Source of the DNA: Clostridiales bacterium
Lineage (GTDB): Bacteria; Bacillota_A; Clostridia; Saccharofermentanales; Saccharofermentanaceae
Direction: 5' to 3'
NCBI GenBank assembly: GCA_017537905.1
Contig: JAFYJX010000077.1
Span: forward strand, 33,358-97,357
DNA length: 64,000 nt
In this document: positions 43,696 to 53,200 of the stretch, piece by piece
Numbering within the stretch: the stretch's first letter is position 1
Layout of the letters: the number at the start of each line of letters is the position of its first letter
Made by a program: the position numbers and the translations under genes
The notes under the pieces: model-generated
The model's database searches: none
Told to the model about the DNA's origin: nothing
The model's input: only the letters and a program-made list of their open reading frames with translations

Positions 43696-45644
43696 CAGAG
43701 ATCTCCTATCCTTGTTCTTAAGGACAATTTGTAGTCGGCAAGACGGCCCAACATGCTGTCGATCTTTTTCTTTTCCTCAGGTGAAGCCTGGCCTCTGCGG
43801 TTCATGAGGCGCTCTTCCTCGCGGTTGATGATAGACTCTCTGACCTTCAAAAGCAGAGCCAGATACATATCGCTCTTTACCTTTACGTCAGGACTCTTGT
43901 CAGCCTGCTCAACTGCCTTAAGCATAACGTCTTCAGCGGGCATGCCATTTATAGTGAGTCTTCTGAAATAATCACTCATCTTGGCAAATAGCGTCTCATT
44001 CTTGCCGTCAAAGATATTAAGGAATATCCTTACAAGCTCTCTTAAAGTATCGCCCGAGAAATCATCAGGCCTGATAATGTCCGTTTTCTCTATGCGGTCA
44101 TTTTTAGCAAGTGCGCTGCCGAGCGATAAAGCGTAAGCGAAAAGATCGATCTCTTCCTTTGTAGCTGTATCGACTACTTTCTTAAAAACCGGCTGTTCAG
44201 GTGCAGGCTCTGAAGGCTCTGCAGGAGAATAATCTTCAAACTCTTCATTGCTGTTACGACGGCCTAAGTCTTCCCTTCTCTCGCGCTCTAATGCCCTGGC
44301 ATTGACCACTTCCTGTTTCTTGTCTTCAGCCTGCTGGAATTTGAGCATCTGGTTCATGACTGCCTGCGTGGTAGCGCCGAGCAAAGGAGCTGCAACACCA
44401 GCCATCCTGCTCATCTTGATCTCATCATTCATCCATGAGCCGTATGTGCAGATGTCCTTCTGGTATCTTCCCCTGTCCAAATTACCCGTTTCAGGATCAG
44501 TATTATCGTTCTTAGCCCTTTCGAGCAGATAATCTTCGACATAAAGGGCATTCTTAACTACATCTTTGAACTTCTCTGCACCATTCGTCTTGATATATTC
44601 ATCAGGATCCTTTCCGTCGGGCACTTTCGCGATCCTGATACGGATATTGATCCCTGTCAGTTTCTTTAAGTATTCCATCATCATATTGATGGCTCTTAAG
44701 GCAGCATTCTGGCCTGCGTTATCGGCATCGAAGAAGAAAACCACTTCTTCGGCATATTTGGCGCATAGCTTAAGCTGGCTGTCAGTAAAAGACGTTCCCA
44801 ATGCAGCAACAGTGTTCTTAAAACCTGCCGCATGCATGGCAATTGCATCCATGTAGCCTTCGACCACGATGAGCTGCTTGGACTGTTCTTTCCTCGCAAA
44901 GTTCATCGCATAAAGATGGTTCTGCTTGTTATAGACTAATGAATCTGGTGAGTTGATATATTTAGGCTTCTCGTCGCCTAATGCTCTTCCGCCGAATGCG
45001 ATTATCGTTCCGAATGAATCAAAGATCGGGAACATCAATCTTCCGCGGAAAAGATCATATGGTTTATTTGTCTTCTGTGAATTAGCGAAAATACCGGATT
45101 TAAGGAGTTCCTCGTCCTTATAACCCTTCTGCTTTAAGATATCGTACAGTCCTCCTTTTATAGGAGAATAGCCGATGCCGAAGTTATCCAAAGTCTGCTT
45201 GGACAATTCTCTTTTTGCAGCGTAGTCTCTGGCAGGCTTACCTATCTGGGGATCGTTAAAAGACTTGTAATAGTATTTGGCAGCTTCCTTAAGGATGTCC
45301 TTAACGCGGTTCTTCTCTTCTTTTTGAATGCTGTCTCCGGAATAACCGGTCTCAGGTATCTCAACGCCGTAAAGCTCGCCTAAATGTCTTATTGCCTCAG
45401 GATAATTGAGATGCTCTATTTCCATGATGAAGCTTATGGCGTTTCCGCCCTTGCCGCATCCGAAACACTTATAGATACCCTTTGCAGGGTTAACTGAAAA
45501 AGACGGAGTCTTCTCAGAATGGAAAGGGCACAATCCCCAAAGATTGCCGCCCTGACGCTTCAAGAGCACATAACGTCCTACAACGGATTCTATATCCGCT
45601 CTGGTAAGAACTTCATCGATTACATTATCTGGTATAAGTCCCAC
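43695..45644 (-). CDS. dnaG: DNA primase
   Basis: Makes RNA primers for replication. The 649-aa protein starts with GTG at 45644, preceded by GAGG six bases upstream. The N-terminal CHC2 zinc domain has CPFHSEKTPSFSV and YKCFGCGKGG (about 39-64). The RNA polymerase core and TOPRIM domain follow (FGGRALGD, LIVVEGYMDAIAM, VVFFFDADNAGQ), then a C-terminal DnaB-interacting region (about 500-649). The gene begins 16 bases past the yajC terminator, so it probably depends on read-through or a nearby promoter that I could not locate with certainty. Confidence 0.96.
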   Translation of the reverse strand: MGLIPDNVIDEVLTRADIESVVGRYVLLKRQGGNLWGLCPFHSEKTPSFSVNPAKGIYKCFGCGKGGNAISFIMEIEHLNYPEAIRHLGELYGVEIPETGYSGDSIQKEEKNRVKDILKEAAKYYYKSFNDPQIGKPARDYAAKRELSKQTLDNFGIGYSPIKGGLYDILKQKGYKDEELLKSGIFANSQKTNKPYDLFRGRLMFPIFDSFGTIIAFGGRALGDEKPKYINSPDSLVYNKQNHLYAMNFARKEQSKQLIVVEGYMDAIAMHAAGFKNTVAALGTSFTDSQLKLCAKYAEEVVFFFDADNAGQNAALRAINMMMEYLKKLTGINIRIRIAKVPDGKDPDEYIKTNGAEKFKDVVKNALYVEDYLLERAKNDNTDPETGNLDRGRYQKDICTYGSWMNDEIKMSRMAGVAAPLLGATTQAVMNQMLKFQQAEDKKQEVVNARALERERREDLGRRNSNEEFEDYSPAEPSEPAPEQPVFKKVVDTATKEEIDLFAYALSLGSALAKNDRIEKTDIIRPDDFSGDTLRELVRIFLNIFDGKNETLFAKMSDYFRRLTINGMPAEDVMLKAVEQADKSPDVKVKSDMYLALLLKVRESIINREEERLMNRRGQASPEEKKKIDSMLGRLADYKLSLRTRIGDL

Positions 45645-45659
45645 GCTGCGCCTCGTTTT

Positions 45660-45688
45660 AAATAAAAGGCCCGGTACGATTCCGGGCC
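45660..45688 (-). terminator. yajC terminator
   Basis: A 7-bp GC-only stem, GGCCCGG (45668-45674) with CCGGGCC (45682-45688), and a seven-base loop, followed on the minus strand by TTTTATTT. It lies 29 bases after the yajC stop. Confidence 0.88.
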
Positions 45689-45716
45689 GTATAATAAGCC
45701 GAAATTACCGAAGGTA

Positions 45717-46118
45717 TCAGTCTTCTTCCTTCTTTTCCTTCTTCTTACCAAAGATGCTGACCTTTTCAGGTTCCTCAGACTTCTTAACAGTTCCGTCGGG
45801 ATTAAGGTTCTCACGCTTAACAACTGAGTTGATAGCGCTCTTTGTAAATGTAACAAGAGTGTTTGCTGCAGATGTTGAGATAGTAACCTGATCGTCCTTG
45901 ATATTAGCTACGAAACCAACGAGTCCGCCGATTGTAACAACTCTGTCGCCTACGGAAAGCTTATTCATCTGCTCCTTAAGTTCCTTATCCTTCTTACGCT
46001 GAGGTCTGATAAGGATAAAGTACATAATAACGAACATTAAGATAAGGACACCGAATGACAAAATTGATCCTAAACCTTCTCCGCCCATAGCAGCTGTTGT
46101 GTCTGTGAAATTGATCAT
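45717..46118 (-). CDS. yajC: YajC, accessory subunit of the Sec translocase
   Basis: A 133-aa single-helix membrane protein. The helix at about 17-38 (ILSFGVLILMFVIMYFILI) is followed by the RPQRKKDKELKEQM signature and a beta domain (LSVGDRVVTIGGLVG). The C-terminus is highly charged, with Lys/Glu repeats (KKKEKKEED), longer than in E. coli YajC. YajC binds the SecDF-YidC assembly. Here it is placed 18 bases after dapB, not next to tgt or secDF, and ends at a terminator. Confidence 0.93.
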   Translation of the reverse strand: MINFTDTTAAMGGEGLGSILSFGVLILMFVIMYFILIRPQRKKDKELKEQMNKLSVGDRVVTIGGLVGFVANIKDDQVTISTSAANTLVTFTKSAINSVVKRENLNPDGTVKKSEEPEKVSIFGKKKEKKEED

Positions 46119-46136
46119 TTATATTTCCTCCAAAAA

Positions 46137-46904
46137 TTATTCTCCGATATATTGAGCTATTACATCAGACATTGTGTAATAACCCTTCTCTTTGCCTGCC
46201 ATGAACTTGGCAGCTGTAAGAGCACCTTTTGCAAAGACATCTCTTGTCTGTGCGCTGTGGCTGATCGTGAGGATCTCTTCATCGCTGATGAACATTGCGG
46301 AATGTTCGCCGACGATGTTACCGCCTCTGATAGATGAGATACCGATCTCATTCTTCGATCTTGCCTTGTTTACGCTGTGTCTGTCATAGACATATTCAAC
46401 ATTATCGTCAATCTCTTCCGTGATACCGTTAGCGATCATGATAGCTGTACCGGAAGGAGCATCGAGCTTTCTGTTGTGATGTGCTTCGACGATCTCGATG
46501 TCGAATTCAGGATAAAGGATCCTTGTAGCCTGCTTGCAGAGCTCTACCATCATGTTGATGCCAAGGCTCATGTTAGCCGACTTAAATACAGGGATCTTCT
46601 CGGAAGCTTCCAGAATGGATGCAACCGTCTCATCAGACAAAGCTGTTGTGCAGCAGATAAAAGGCTTCTTGCGGTTAAGCGCAAATTCAAGGATAGCAGG
46701 AACAGCCTTTGCATTGGAGAAGTCGATGATTACATCAAAATCTTCAGTGCACTCGTTAAGACTGGTATATACGGGGAAATCATAAGTGTTGTTCTCAATG
46801 ATATCTCCGCCTGCAACGATCTTATAATCAGGATTGTTGTAGCATAGGCCGGCAATCGCCTTGCCCATTCTGCCGCAGCAACCGTTAAGGAAAATCTTTA
46901 CCAT
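46137..46904 (-). CDS. dapB: 4-hydroxy-tetrahydrodipicolinate reductase
   Basis: Second step of the diaminopimelate branch, giving tetrahydrodipicolinate for lysine and peptidoglycan. The 255-aa protein has the nucleotide-binding start KIFLNGCCGRMGKAIAG, DFSNAKAVPAIL, ANMSLGINMMV, the catalytic EAHHNRKLDAPSGTA (His/Lys, about 150-165) and GEHSAMFISDEEIL. It follows dapA by 24 bases on the same strand. The length and motifs match the family. Confidence 0.96.
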   Translation of the reverse strand: MVKIFLNGCCGRMGKAIAGLCYNNPDYKIVAGGDIIENNTYDFPVYTSLNECTEDFDVIIDFSNAKAVPAILEFALNRKKPFICCTTALSDETVASILEASEKIPVFKSANMSLGINMMVELCKQATRILYPEFDIEIVEAHHNRKLDAPSGTAIMIANGITEEIDDNVEYVYDRHSVNKARSKNEIGISSIRGGNIVGEHSAMFISDEEILTISHSAQTRDVFAKGALTAAKFMAGKEKGYYTMSDVIAQYIGE

Positions 46905-46928
46905 TTTAAATCCCGCCTTCTATTACTT

Positions 46929-47831
46929 TCAGATAAAGTTCTTCATTGCAGAAGTGTCATAATCCTTGAGCACTTCAACAACCTTATCGTGGTTAGCCTT
47001 GCTCATTTCGCAAAGAGGAAGTCTGCAAGGTCCAACGTTCCAGCCGAGGATGCTCATAGCTTCCTTGACGGGGATCGGGTTAACTTCGCAGAACATAGCC
47101 TTAACGAGAGGAATAAAACCGATCTGTGCATTCTTAGCTGCTTCAGTATCACCATCGATGTATCTGTGGATCATCTTGGATGTCTCACGGGGAACGATAT
47201 TAGCGATTACGGAGATAACACCCTTTGCACCGAGTGAGAGCATAGGAACAGCAAGTCCGTCCTCACCTGAATAGAGAGCATATCTGTCACCGCAAAGGCT
47301 GTAGATCTCAGGTACCTGACCGAAATTGCATTCCTTTACGCCGATGATGTTCTCATAAACGGAAAGTCTCTTTAAGAGCTCGGGTCCGATGTTAACGTTA
47401 GTTCTTGAAGGAACGTTATAAAGGATAATGGGAAGCTCCGGAACTGCCTCTGCGATCTTAGCGTAGTGACGGAAAAGGCCTTCCTGTGTGCACTTGTTGT
47501 AATAAGGAGTTACGAGCAAAGCAGCGTCAGCACCAAGCTCATAAGCCTTCTTAGTAAGTTCGACACCGAATGCAGTATCATTAGAACCTGTTCCAGCGAT
47601 AACCGGAACACGTCCTGCAACTGTATCAACAGCGAACTTGATAGCAGCTACATGCTCTTCTTCGGTCATGGTAGCAGCTTCGCCGGTCGATCCGCAAATA
47701 ACGATGGAATCGATACCTTCTGCTATCTGGAATTCGATAAGCTTCTTGAGCTCTTCGAAATTGATTCCGCCGTTCTCAAAAAACGGAGTAACGATAGCAA
47801 CACCGGCACCAACAAATACAGGCTTGGACAT
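46929..47831 (-). CDS. dapA: 4-hydroxy-tetrahydrodipicolinate synthase
   Basis: Condenses pyruvate and aspartate semialdehyde, the first step of the diaminopimelate pathway. The start at 47831 (300 aa, MSKPVFVGAGVAIVTPF) has GGGAGG seven bases upstream; the longer open frame runs into the promoter. The motifs are GSTGEAATMTEEEH, the catalytic tyrosine region VTPYYNKCTQEG, NVPSRTNVNI, and the Schiff-base lysine in IIGVKECN (about 160). It is the first gene of dapA-dapB-yajC, with a good promoter at 47900-47929. Feedback by lysine cannot be judged here. Confidence 0.96.
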   Translation of the reverse strand: MSKPVFVGAGVAIVTPFFENGGINFEELKKLIEFQIAEGIDSIVICGSTGEAATMTEEEHVAAIKFAVDTVAGRVPVIAGTGSNDTAFGVELTKKAYELGADAALLVTPYYNKCTQEGLFRHYAKIAEAVPELPIILYNVPSRTNVNIGPELLKRLSVYENIIGVKECNFGQVPEIYSLCGDRYALYSGEDGLAVPMLSLGAKGVISVIANIVPRETSKMIHRYIDGDTEAAKNAQIGFIPLVKAMFCEVNPIPVKEAMSILGWNVGPCRLPLCEMSKANHDKVVEVLKDYDTSAMKNFI

Positions 47832-47899
47832 ATGAATGCCTCCCAAATATATACAAAAAATAATGGTTAAAATGCAAGAAAGCGCATTCTGACTAGTGG

Positions 47900-47929
47900 A
47901 TTGTATCACCTTATATTATAAATAGTCAA
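47900..47929 (-). promoter_or_regulatory. dapA promoter
   Basis: On the minus strand TTGACT (47929-47924), an 18-base spacer and TGA-TACAAT with the -10 at 47905-47900. The leader would be about 60 bases, too short for a lysine riboswitch. Confidence 0.75.
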
Positions 47930-47945
47930 TTTATACTTCTGGGGT

Positions 47946-47972
47946 GTACATATGTACATCAGGAGCGTACAT
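47946..47972. promoter_or_regulatory. GTAC palindrome upstream of dapA
   Basis: GTACATATGTAC (47946-47957) is a perfect 12-bp palindrome, and a third GTACAT copy starts at 47967. It lies just upstream of the dapA -35 and downstream of the priA stop, a position suited to an operator. No known regulator motif was matched. Confidence 0.4.
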
Positions 47973-47982
47973 TTCGGGCGTT

Positions 47983-50247
47983 TTAACCGTCCTGAGGGTC
48001 GTTATCGAACGACATCGGATACTTGGTGTGATCGAAATCCTCAATGAGTCTTTTGAACACCCCGTTAATAGCCGATTTATTGACAGCTTTGATCACAAAG
48101 CTCATTCTGTAACGGCCTCTTAACTCATAAATGACGCAGGGCATCGGACCATATACTTCGAACTGGTACTTTTTGTCCTGAAAACCCAAAAAGTCATTTA
48201 AATACTTTGCTAATTCATTAGTTCTTCTGATAAGCAGATCCTCGTCTGGCAGAGAAAGGACCATCTCTCCTATTGCCTTATACGGCGGGAGCTTAAGTTT
48301 CTGCCGGTACTCGATCTCCTGGTCATAGAAAGCCCTGTAGTTCTGTGTGCATGCGAACTTGAACAAAGGCTGGTCAGGTCTGAAACTCTGGATAAATACC
48401 TTTCCGGGATGATCTCCCCTTCCCGCTCTTCCTGCGGCCTGTGTAATAAGCTGGAAAGCTCTCTCGGATGCTTTAAACGAAGACGAAGCCAGCATCAGGT
48501 CCGCGCCAAGCACACCTACGACAGTTACATCAGGGAAATCCAATCCCTTAGCTATCATCTGCGTACCGATCAATATCGAAGCTTCTTTGGCAGCAAACTT
48601 CTCGATTATCTCCTTATGAGCACCGGGAGTCATTGTTGAATCCTGGTCCATTCTCAATACTTTCTCATGAGGGAAAGTGGCATGAAGGAATTCTTCTAAC
48701 TGCTGCGTTCCAAAGCCCGCCTTAGTAAAACGGTTACTGTTGCAGAATGAACACCTTGCTTCGTAAGAAGGTATCGTATAACCGCAGTAATGGCATATGA
48801 GACTCTGTGTTCCGTTACGCCTGTTGTTATGCAGCGTCATGGCAACGGAGCAGTTCTTGCAGGTAACGGGCTCACCGCAGTCTTCACATACAAGAGTTCT
48901 AGAAAAGCCTCTTCTGTTAAGAAGCAATATTACCTGCTTATTCTCAGAGAAAGCAACAGACATTGCCTGTCTTAACGGGATAGACAGCATGTCACCGCTG
49001 CCGAGCTTGATCTGTTCCTTCATATCGACAGGGATGATCTCGGGCAAAGTCGCTTCAGATCTGGCCCTGCTCTTTAATTCAAGCATCTTATAAGCTCCTG
49101 CCTTCGCAGCATAAAAGCTCTCTATAGAAGGCGTTGCAGAGCCAAGCACGACACTGCATCCGGTAATCTTCGCCCTCATTCTCGCGATATCCCTGGCAGA
49201 ATACCGCGGATGTGATTCCGCTTTATAAGAACCGTCATGTTCCTCATCAAGTATGATGAGTCTCAGATTAACAGCCGGTGCAAAAACTCCGCTTCTCGGA
49301 CCGACAATAACTCTCGCCTTGCCTGTCCTGATGTTATTCCACTGCTCATATCTCTGCTTATCTGTAAGCCTGCTGTGGAGAACTGCGACGCTGTCGCCTA
49401 ATCTGCCTTTGATCCAGTTGATCGTCTGAGGCGTAAGCGAGATCTCGGGGACCATATAAATGACGCTTCCGCCCTCGCTTATTACCTTCTTGGCGATATT
49501 AAGATATACCTCGGTCTTACCGCTTCCCGTAATGCCAAAGAGGAGATATGTGTTATCCTTCTTTGAATCTATTCCTTTGAGGATCTCCTGTATGGCAGAT
49601 TGCTGCTCATCGCTTAAGTCATATTCTTCGGTGAACTTTCCTTCAGGAACCTCGTTTGAAATAGCAAGCTGCGGGACTTCGTTGTCTGAAGACTCTTTCA
49701 AAAGCCTGATAAGTCCCTTATCTTCTAATGCCTTAACCTGCGCAGCAGAGCACGAGAGAGACGCCATGAGCTCTTTCCTGGAGCATTTACCGCGCTCTAA
49801 CAGATACTCAAGGATATTGATATGGGCGCTTGATCTCAGGATCTCGCTGTCGAGGACTTCTTTGGCAGTATCTTCAGATACCAGCTCGACGAACACTTCC
49901 AAAGGATTCTTGTGGTTAACTACACAAGAAGGAACCATGAGTTCTACAACGTCGCCCTTGGTACAGTTGAATCTGTCACTGATCTTATCTATGAGAGCCA
50001 ACTGGTCAGGATTTAATACGGGACGGTTGGAGATAACCGAAGCTATATCCTTTATAGGTCCGGAGTCACCTTCAGCATTCTCGGTTATTTCAACAACGAT
50101 CGCAGCCCTCTCGGAGTCACCTTTACCGAAAGGCACAGAGACCAGAGAGCCGGCATATGTGTCTGCCAGCAGTTCATCAGGAATACGGTAAGTGTATTGC
50201 CTGTCGGTCTGTCTTACCGAGCCTCTCAGGATAACGCTGCAATACAT
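47983..50247 (-). CDS. priA: Primosomal replication helicase PriA
   Basis: Restarts stalled replication forks by loading the replicative helicase. The 754-aa protein has the N-terminal 3'-end-binding domain (about 1-110), a winged helix, helicase motifs with Walker A LFGITGSGKTEVYL and Walker B LIILDEEHDGSYK, and a zinc-binding insert with eight cysteines (CEDCGEPVTCKNC, CHYCG, CSFCN, about 440-490). Motif V is VLGADL and motif VI ITQAAGRAGRGDHPG. It starts 12 bases after polC, so the replication restart helicase appears to be cotranscribed with the replicative polymerase, which is less usual than coupling to def-fmt. Confidence 0.96.
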   Translation of the reverse strand: MYCSVILRGSVRQTDRQYTYRIPDELLADTYAGSLVSVPFGKGDSERAAIVVEITENAEGDSGPIKDIASVISNRPVLNPDQLALIDKISDRFNCTKGDVVELMVPSCVVNHKNPLEVFVELVSEDTAKEVLDSEILRSSAHINILEYLLERGKCSRKELMASLSCSAAQVKALEDKGLIRLLKESSDNEVPQLAISNEVPEGKFTEEYDLSDEQQSAIQEILKGIDSKKDNTYLLFGITGSGKTEVYLNIAKKVISEGGSVIYMVPEISLTPQTINWIKGRLGDSVAVLHSRLTDKQRYEQWNNIRTGKARVIVGPRSGVFAPAVNLRLIILDEEHDGSYKAESHPRYSARDIARMRAKITGCSVVLGSATPSIESFYAAKAGAYKMLELKSRARSEATLPEIIPVDMKEQIKLGSGDMLSIPLRQAMSVAFSENKQVILLLNRRGFSRTLVCEDCGEPVTCKNCSVAMTLHNNRRNGTQSLICHYCGYTIPSYEARCSFCNSNRFTKAGFGTQQLEEFLHATFPHEKVLRMDQDSTMTPGAHKEIIEKFAAKEASILIGTQMIAKGLDFPDVTVVGVLGADLMLASSSFKASERAFQLITQAAGRAGRGDHPGKVFIQSFRPDQPLFKFACTQNYRAFYDQEIEYRQKLKLPPYKAIGEMVLSLPDEDLLIRRTNELAKYLNDFLGFQDKKYQFEVYGPMPCVIYELRGRYRMSFVIKAVNKSAINGVFKRLIEDFDHTKYPMSFDNDPQDG

Positions 50248-50259
50248 TTGTGTTTATCC

Positions 50260-53200
50260 TCACAAAAGATCGAAAAGGTTCATCTGTGCGCTCTCAGGAA
50301 GATCATCAAGGATTCCGCCGTAATCCAAAAGTTTCTGAACAACGGACTGACCGACGCCAGTTCTCTTCATGAACTCGTCGCGGTTCTTGAATTCACCATC
50401 TTTTCGAGCATTCTCAATATCAAGACCGTTTGCTTCCGAAACGCCTGCGATAGCGCAGAACGGAGGTCTGATGAGCTTGTCTCCTGCTTTGGTAAACTTC
50501 TTTCCGAGTGAATCATTAAGCGTGATGGGTGCAAAAGTAATACCTCTGGCATACATCTCCTCAATGAGCTCATAGAAATAATATTTAAGCTTAGTATTAG
50601 GATCGCCCTTTGCATGCATCTCATCAGCAAGCTCGATTCTTCTCTTCTTTACTCTCTCCGGACCGTTGCACATCTGCTCTGCATCGAATAAACCTTCACC
50701 TCTGTGGGTAAAGAATGAGCAATAGTATTCTTCAGGATAATAGACCTTAAACCATGCAACTCTCAAAGTTGAAATAGCATAAGCTGCAGCATGCGCCTTA
50801 GGGAACATGTATTTTATCTTCTGACACGATTCGATGTACCAGTCAGGCACGCCGCACTTCTTCATCTCCTCAACGTATTGAGGCCATTTCTCAACCTTGC
50901 CTGCAGCAACTTTACCCTTACGTACGCCTTCCATAATGTCGAATGCATCCTTGTTCTCAACACCCCAATAGATAAGGCTTGTCATGATCGAGTCACGGCA
51001 TCCGATAACGGAATTAAGGTCACATGTGCCGCTCCTGATAAGATCCTGGGCATTGCCCGTCCATACGTCAGTACCATGAGACAGACCCATGAGCTGAACA
51101 AGATCGTAGAATCTCGTAGGCTGCGTTTCCTTGATCATTCCGCGCGCCATGTTGGTACCGAGCTCAGAAAGACCCAATGTGGCGGAACCTGCATCGGTAG
51201 CTTCTATCGGGAAACCAAGGGCATCAGTACTCTTAAGAAGGCTCATAACCTTCTCATCAGGAATCGGAATATCTGTGATATTAACGCCTGTTATATCACT
51301 TAACATCCTTAATACAGTAGGATCGGCATGACCTAAGATATCAAGCTTTAAGATAGTATCGTGCATCGCACGGAAGTCGAAGTGCGTAGTAATTATTCCG
51401 CAGTCAGTCTTATTTGCCGGGAACTGGATCGGAGTAAATTCATAGATATCCATTTCCTTGGCAATAACGACGATACCACCAGGGTGCTGTGAAGTAGTTC
51501 TCTTAACACCGATGATGTCCCTTGCCATAAATGCCAGATGTGCCTGTGTAAAGGGTTCTCCCTTCTCTTCACAGATCTTACGGCAGACACCATATGCGTT
51601 CTTATCCTGATAAGCACCGATCGTACCGGCCTTAAATGTATGAGTTCCGCCGAAGAGCACACCGACATAAGCATGCGCTCTGGGCTGGTATTCACCGGAG
51701 AAGTTAAGATCGATATCAGGCTGCTTATCGCCATGGAATCCTAAGAACGTCTCGAAAGGAATATCCTGTCCGTCAGGTATCAGCGGCTCACCACATTCAG
51801 GACATGACTTCGGAGGAAGATCGTATCCTGAACCATACTTACCGCTGTGATCGAATTCCGCATAATTGCACTTCTTGCATCTGTAATGCGGAGGCAGCGG
51901 ATTAACTTCTGAAATGCCGCACATCGTAGCGGCAAAAGAAGATCCAACTGAACCTCTGGAACCTACAACATAACCGTCGTTATTAGACTTTTTTACGAGT
52001 CTGTATGCGATGTAGTACATGATCGCATAACCGTTACCGATAATGGATTTGAGCTCTCTGTCTAATCTCGCCTTAACCTCAGGATTAAGTACTCCGTTAT
52101 GACGGTACATGCGGTTAGCCTTTGTATAAGCGATGTCTCTGACATCGGCTGCAGCTCTTGCGATCTGAGGCGGATATGAACCATCAGGGAACGGCTTGAT
52201 TCCGAAATCGATCATGTCAGCAATCTTGTTGGTGTTATCAACAACAACTTCCATCGCTTTTTCTTCACCAAGATACTTAAATTCATCGAGCATCTCATCT
52301 GTCGTTCTGAAATAAAGGTCGCTCTGCATCTCAGCATCGTCAAAGCCCATGCTCATCAGCATGTACTTTCTGTAACGGCCGTCCTCCTTATTAAGGAAAT
52401 GAGAGTCGGTCGTAGCGCACACAGGCATGTTGTGATCGTCAGCCGTCTCTACAAGCAGTTCGTTGATTATCCTGATGTCATCTTCATTAAGCGGTGTTGT
52501 TCCCGTATCGGATTTAGCAGGATCCTGCCTTGTTAAGAACATGTTGTTGCAAAGAGGCTGTATCTCAACATAATCGTAGAGACTTAAGATTTTGGAAAAC
52601 TCAGAAGATTCTCTCAGATATTTCCTGGTTGCCTGTCTGTCCTTATTTAATGATCTGTATTTTGTAATAACGTAACGGAATATCTCACCGCGCTCACAGG
52701 CACCACCAACGATAAGTCCGGACTTGAAATACTTCAATAAGCTTTTAGGCGTTCTGGGTCTTCTCGAATAGTAATGAATCTGTGATTCGGATACGATGCG
52801 GTAAAGGTTATAAAGGCCCATGTTAGAACGGACAAGATAAATGATGTGATACATCGGCGCAATTGGTATTTTACGCGCATCTTTATCGTTTGATTTAACT
52901 CTCTCAGGAGTAAAGTGTCCGACTTTATAATTGATATCAAGAGCACTGACAGTGCCTGAATCTTTAAGGCAAGACGCAAGCAAAGATGCTGACTTATAAC
53001 ATACAGCAAATGAATCATCAAACTTATTTCCGTCAGGGACATAAGTAAATGTTGCACCCTTATTTATCAGTGCATCTTCAACAGTTTTAAACTCGCCCTT
53101 ATAGAACGTTTCAAGAATATCTTCATCTGAAGTAGCAGGCATAAGGAACTTATGTCTGTAATAAATGTGGTCTTCGATATTTATTCCGTAGCCTGCTCGA

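Noticed and set aside
47832..47893. Lysine riboswitch in the dapA leader
   Set aside because: The leader from the placed promoter is about 60 bases, far below the length of the lysine riboswitch, and no conserved element is seen.
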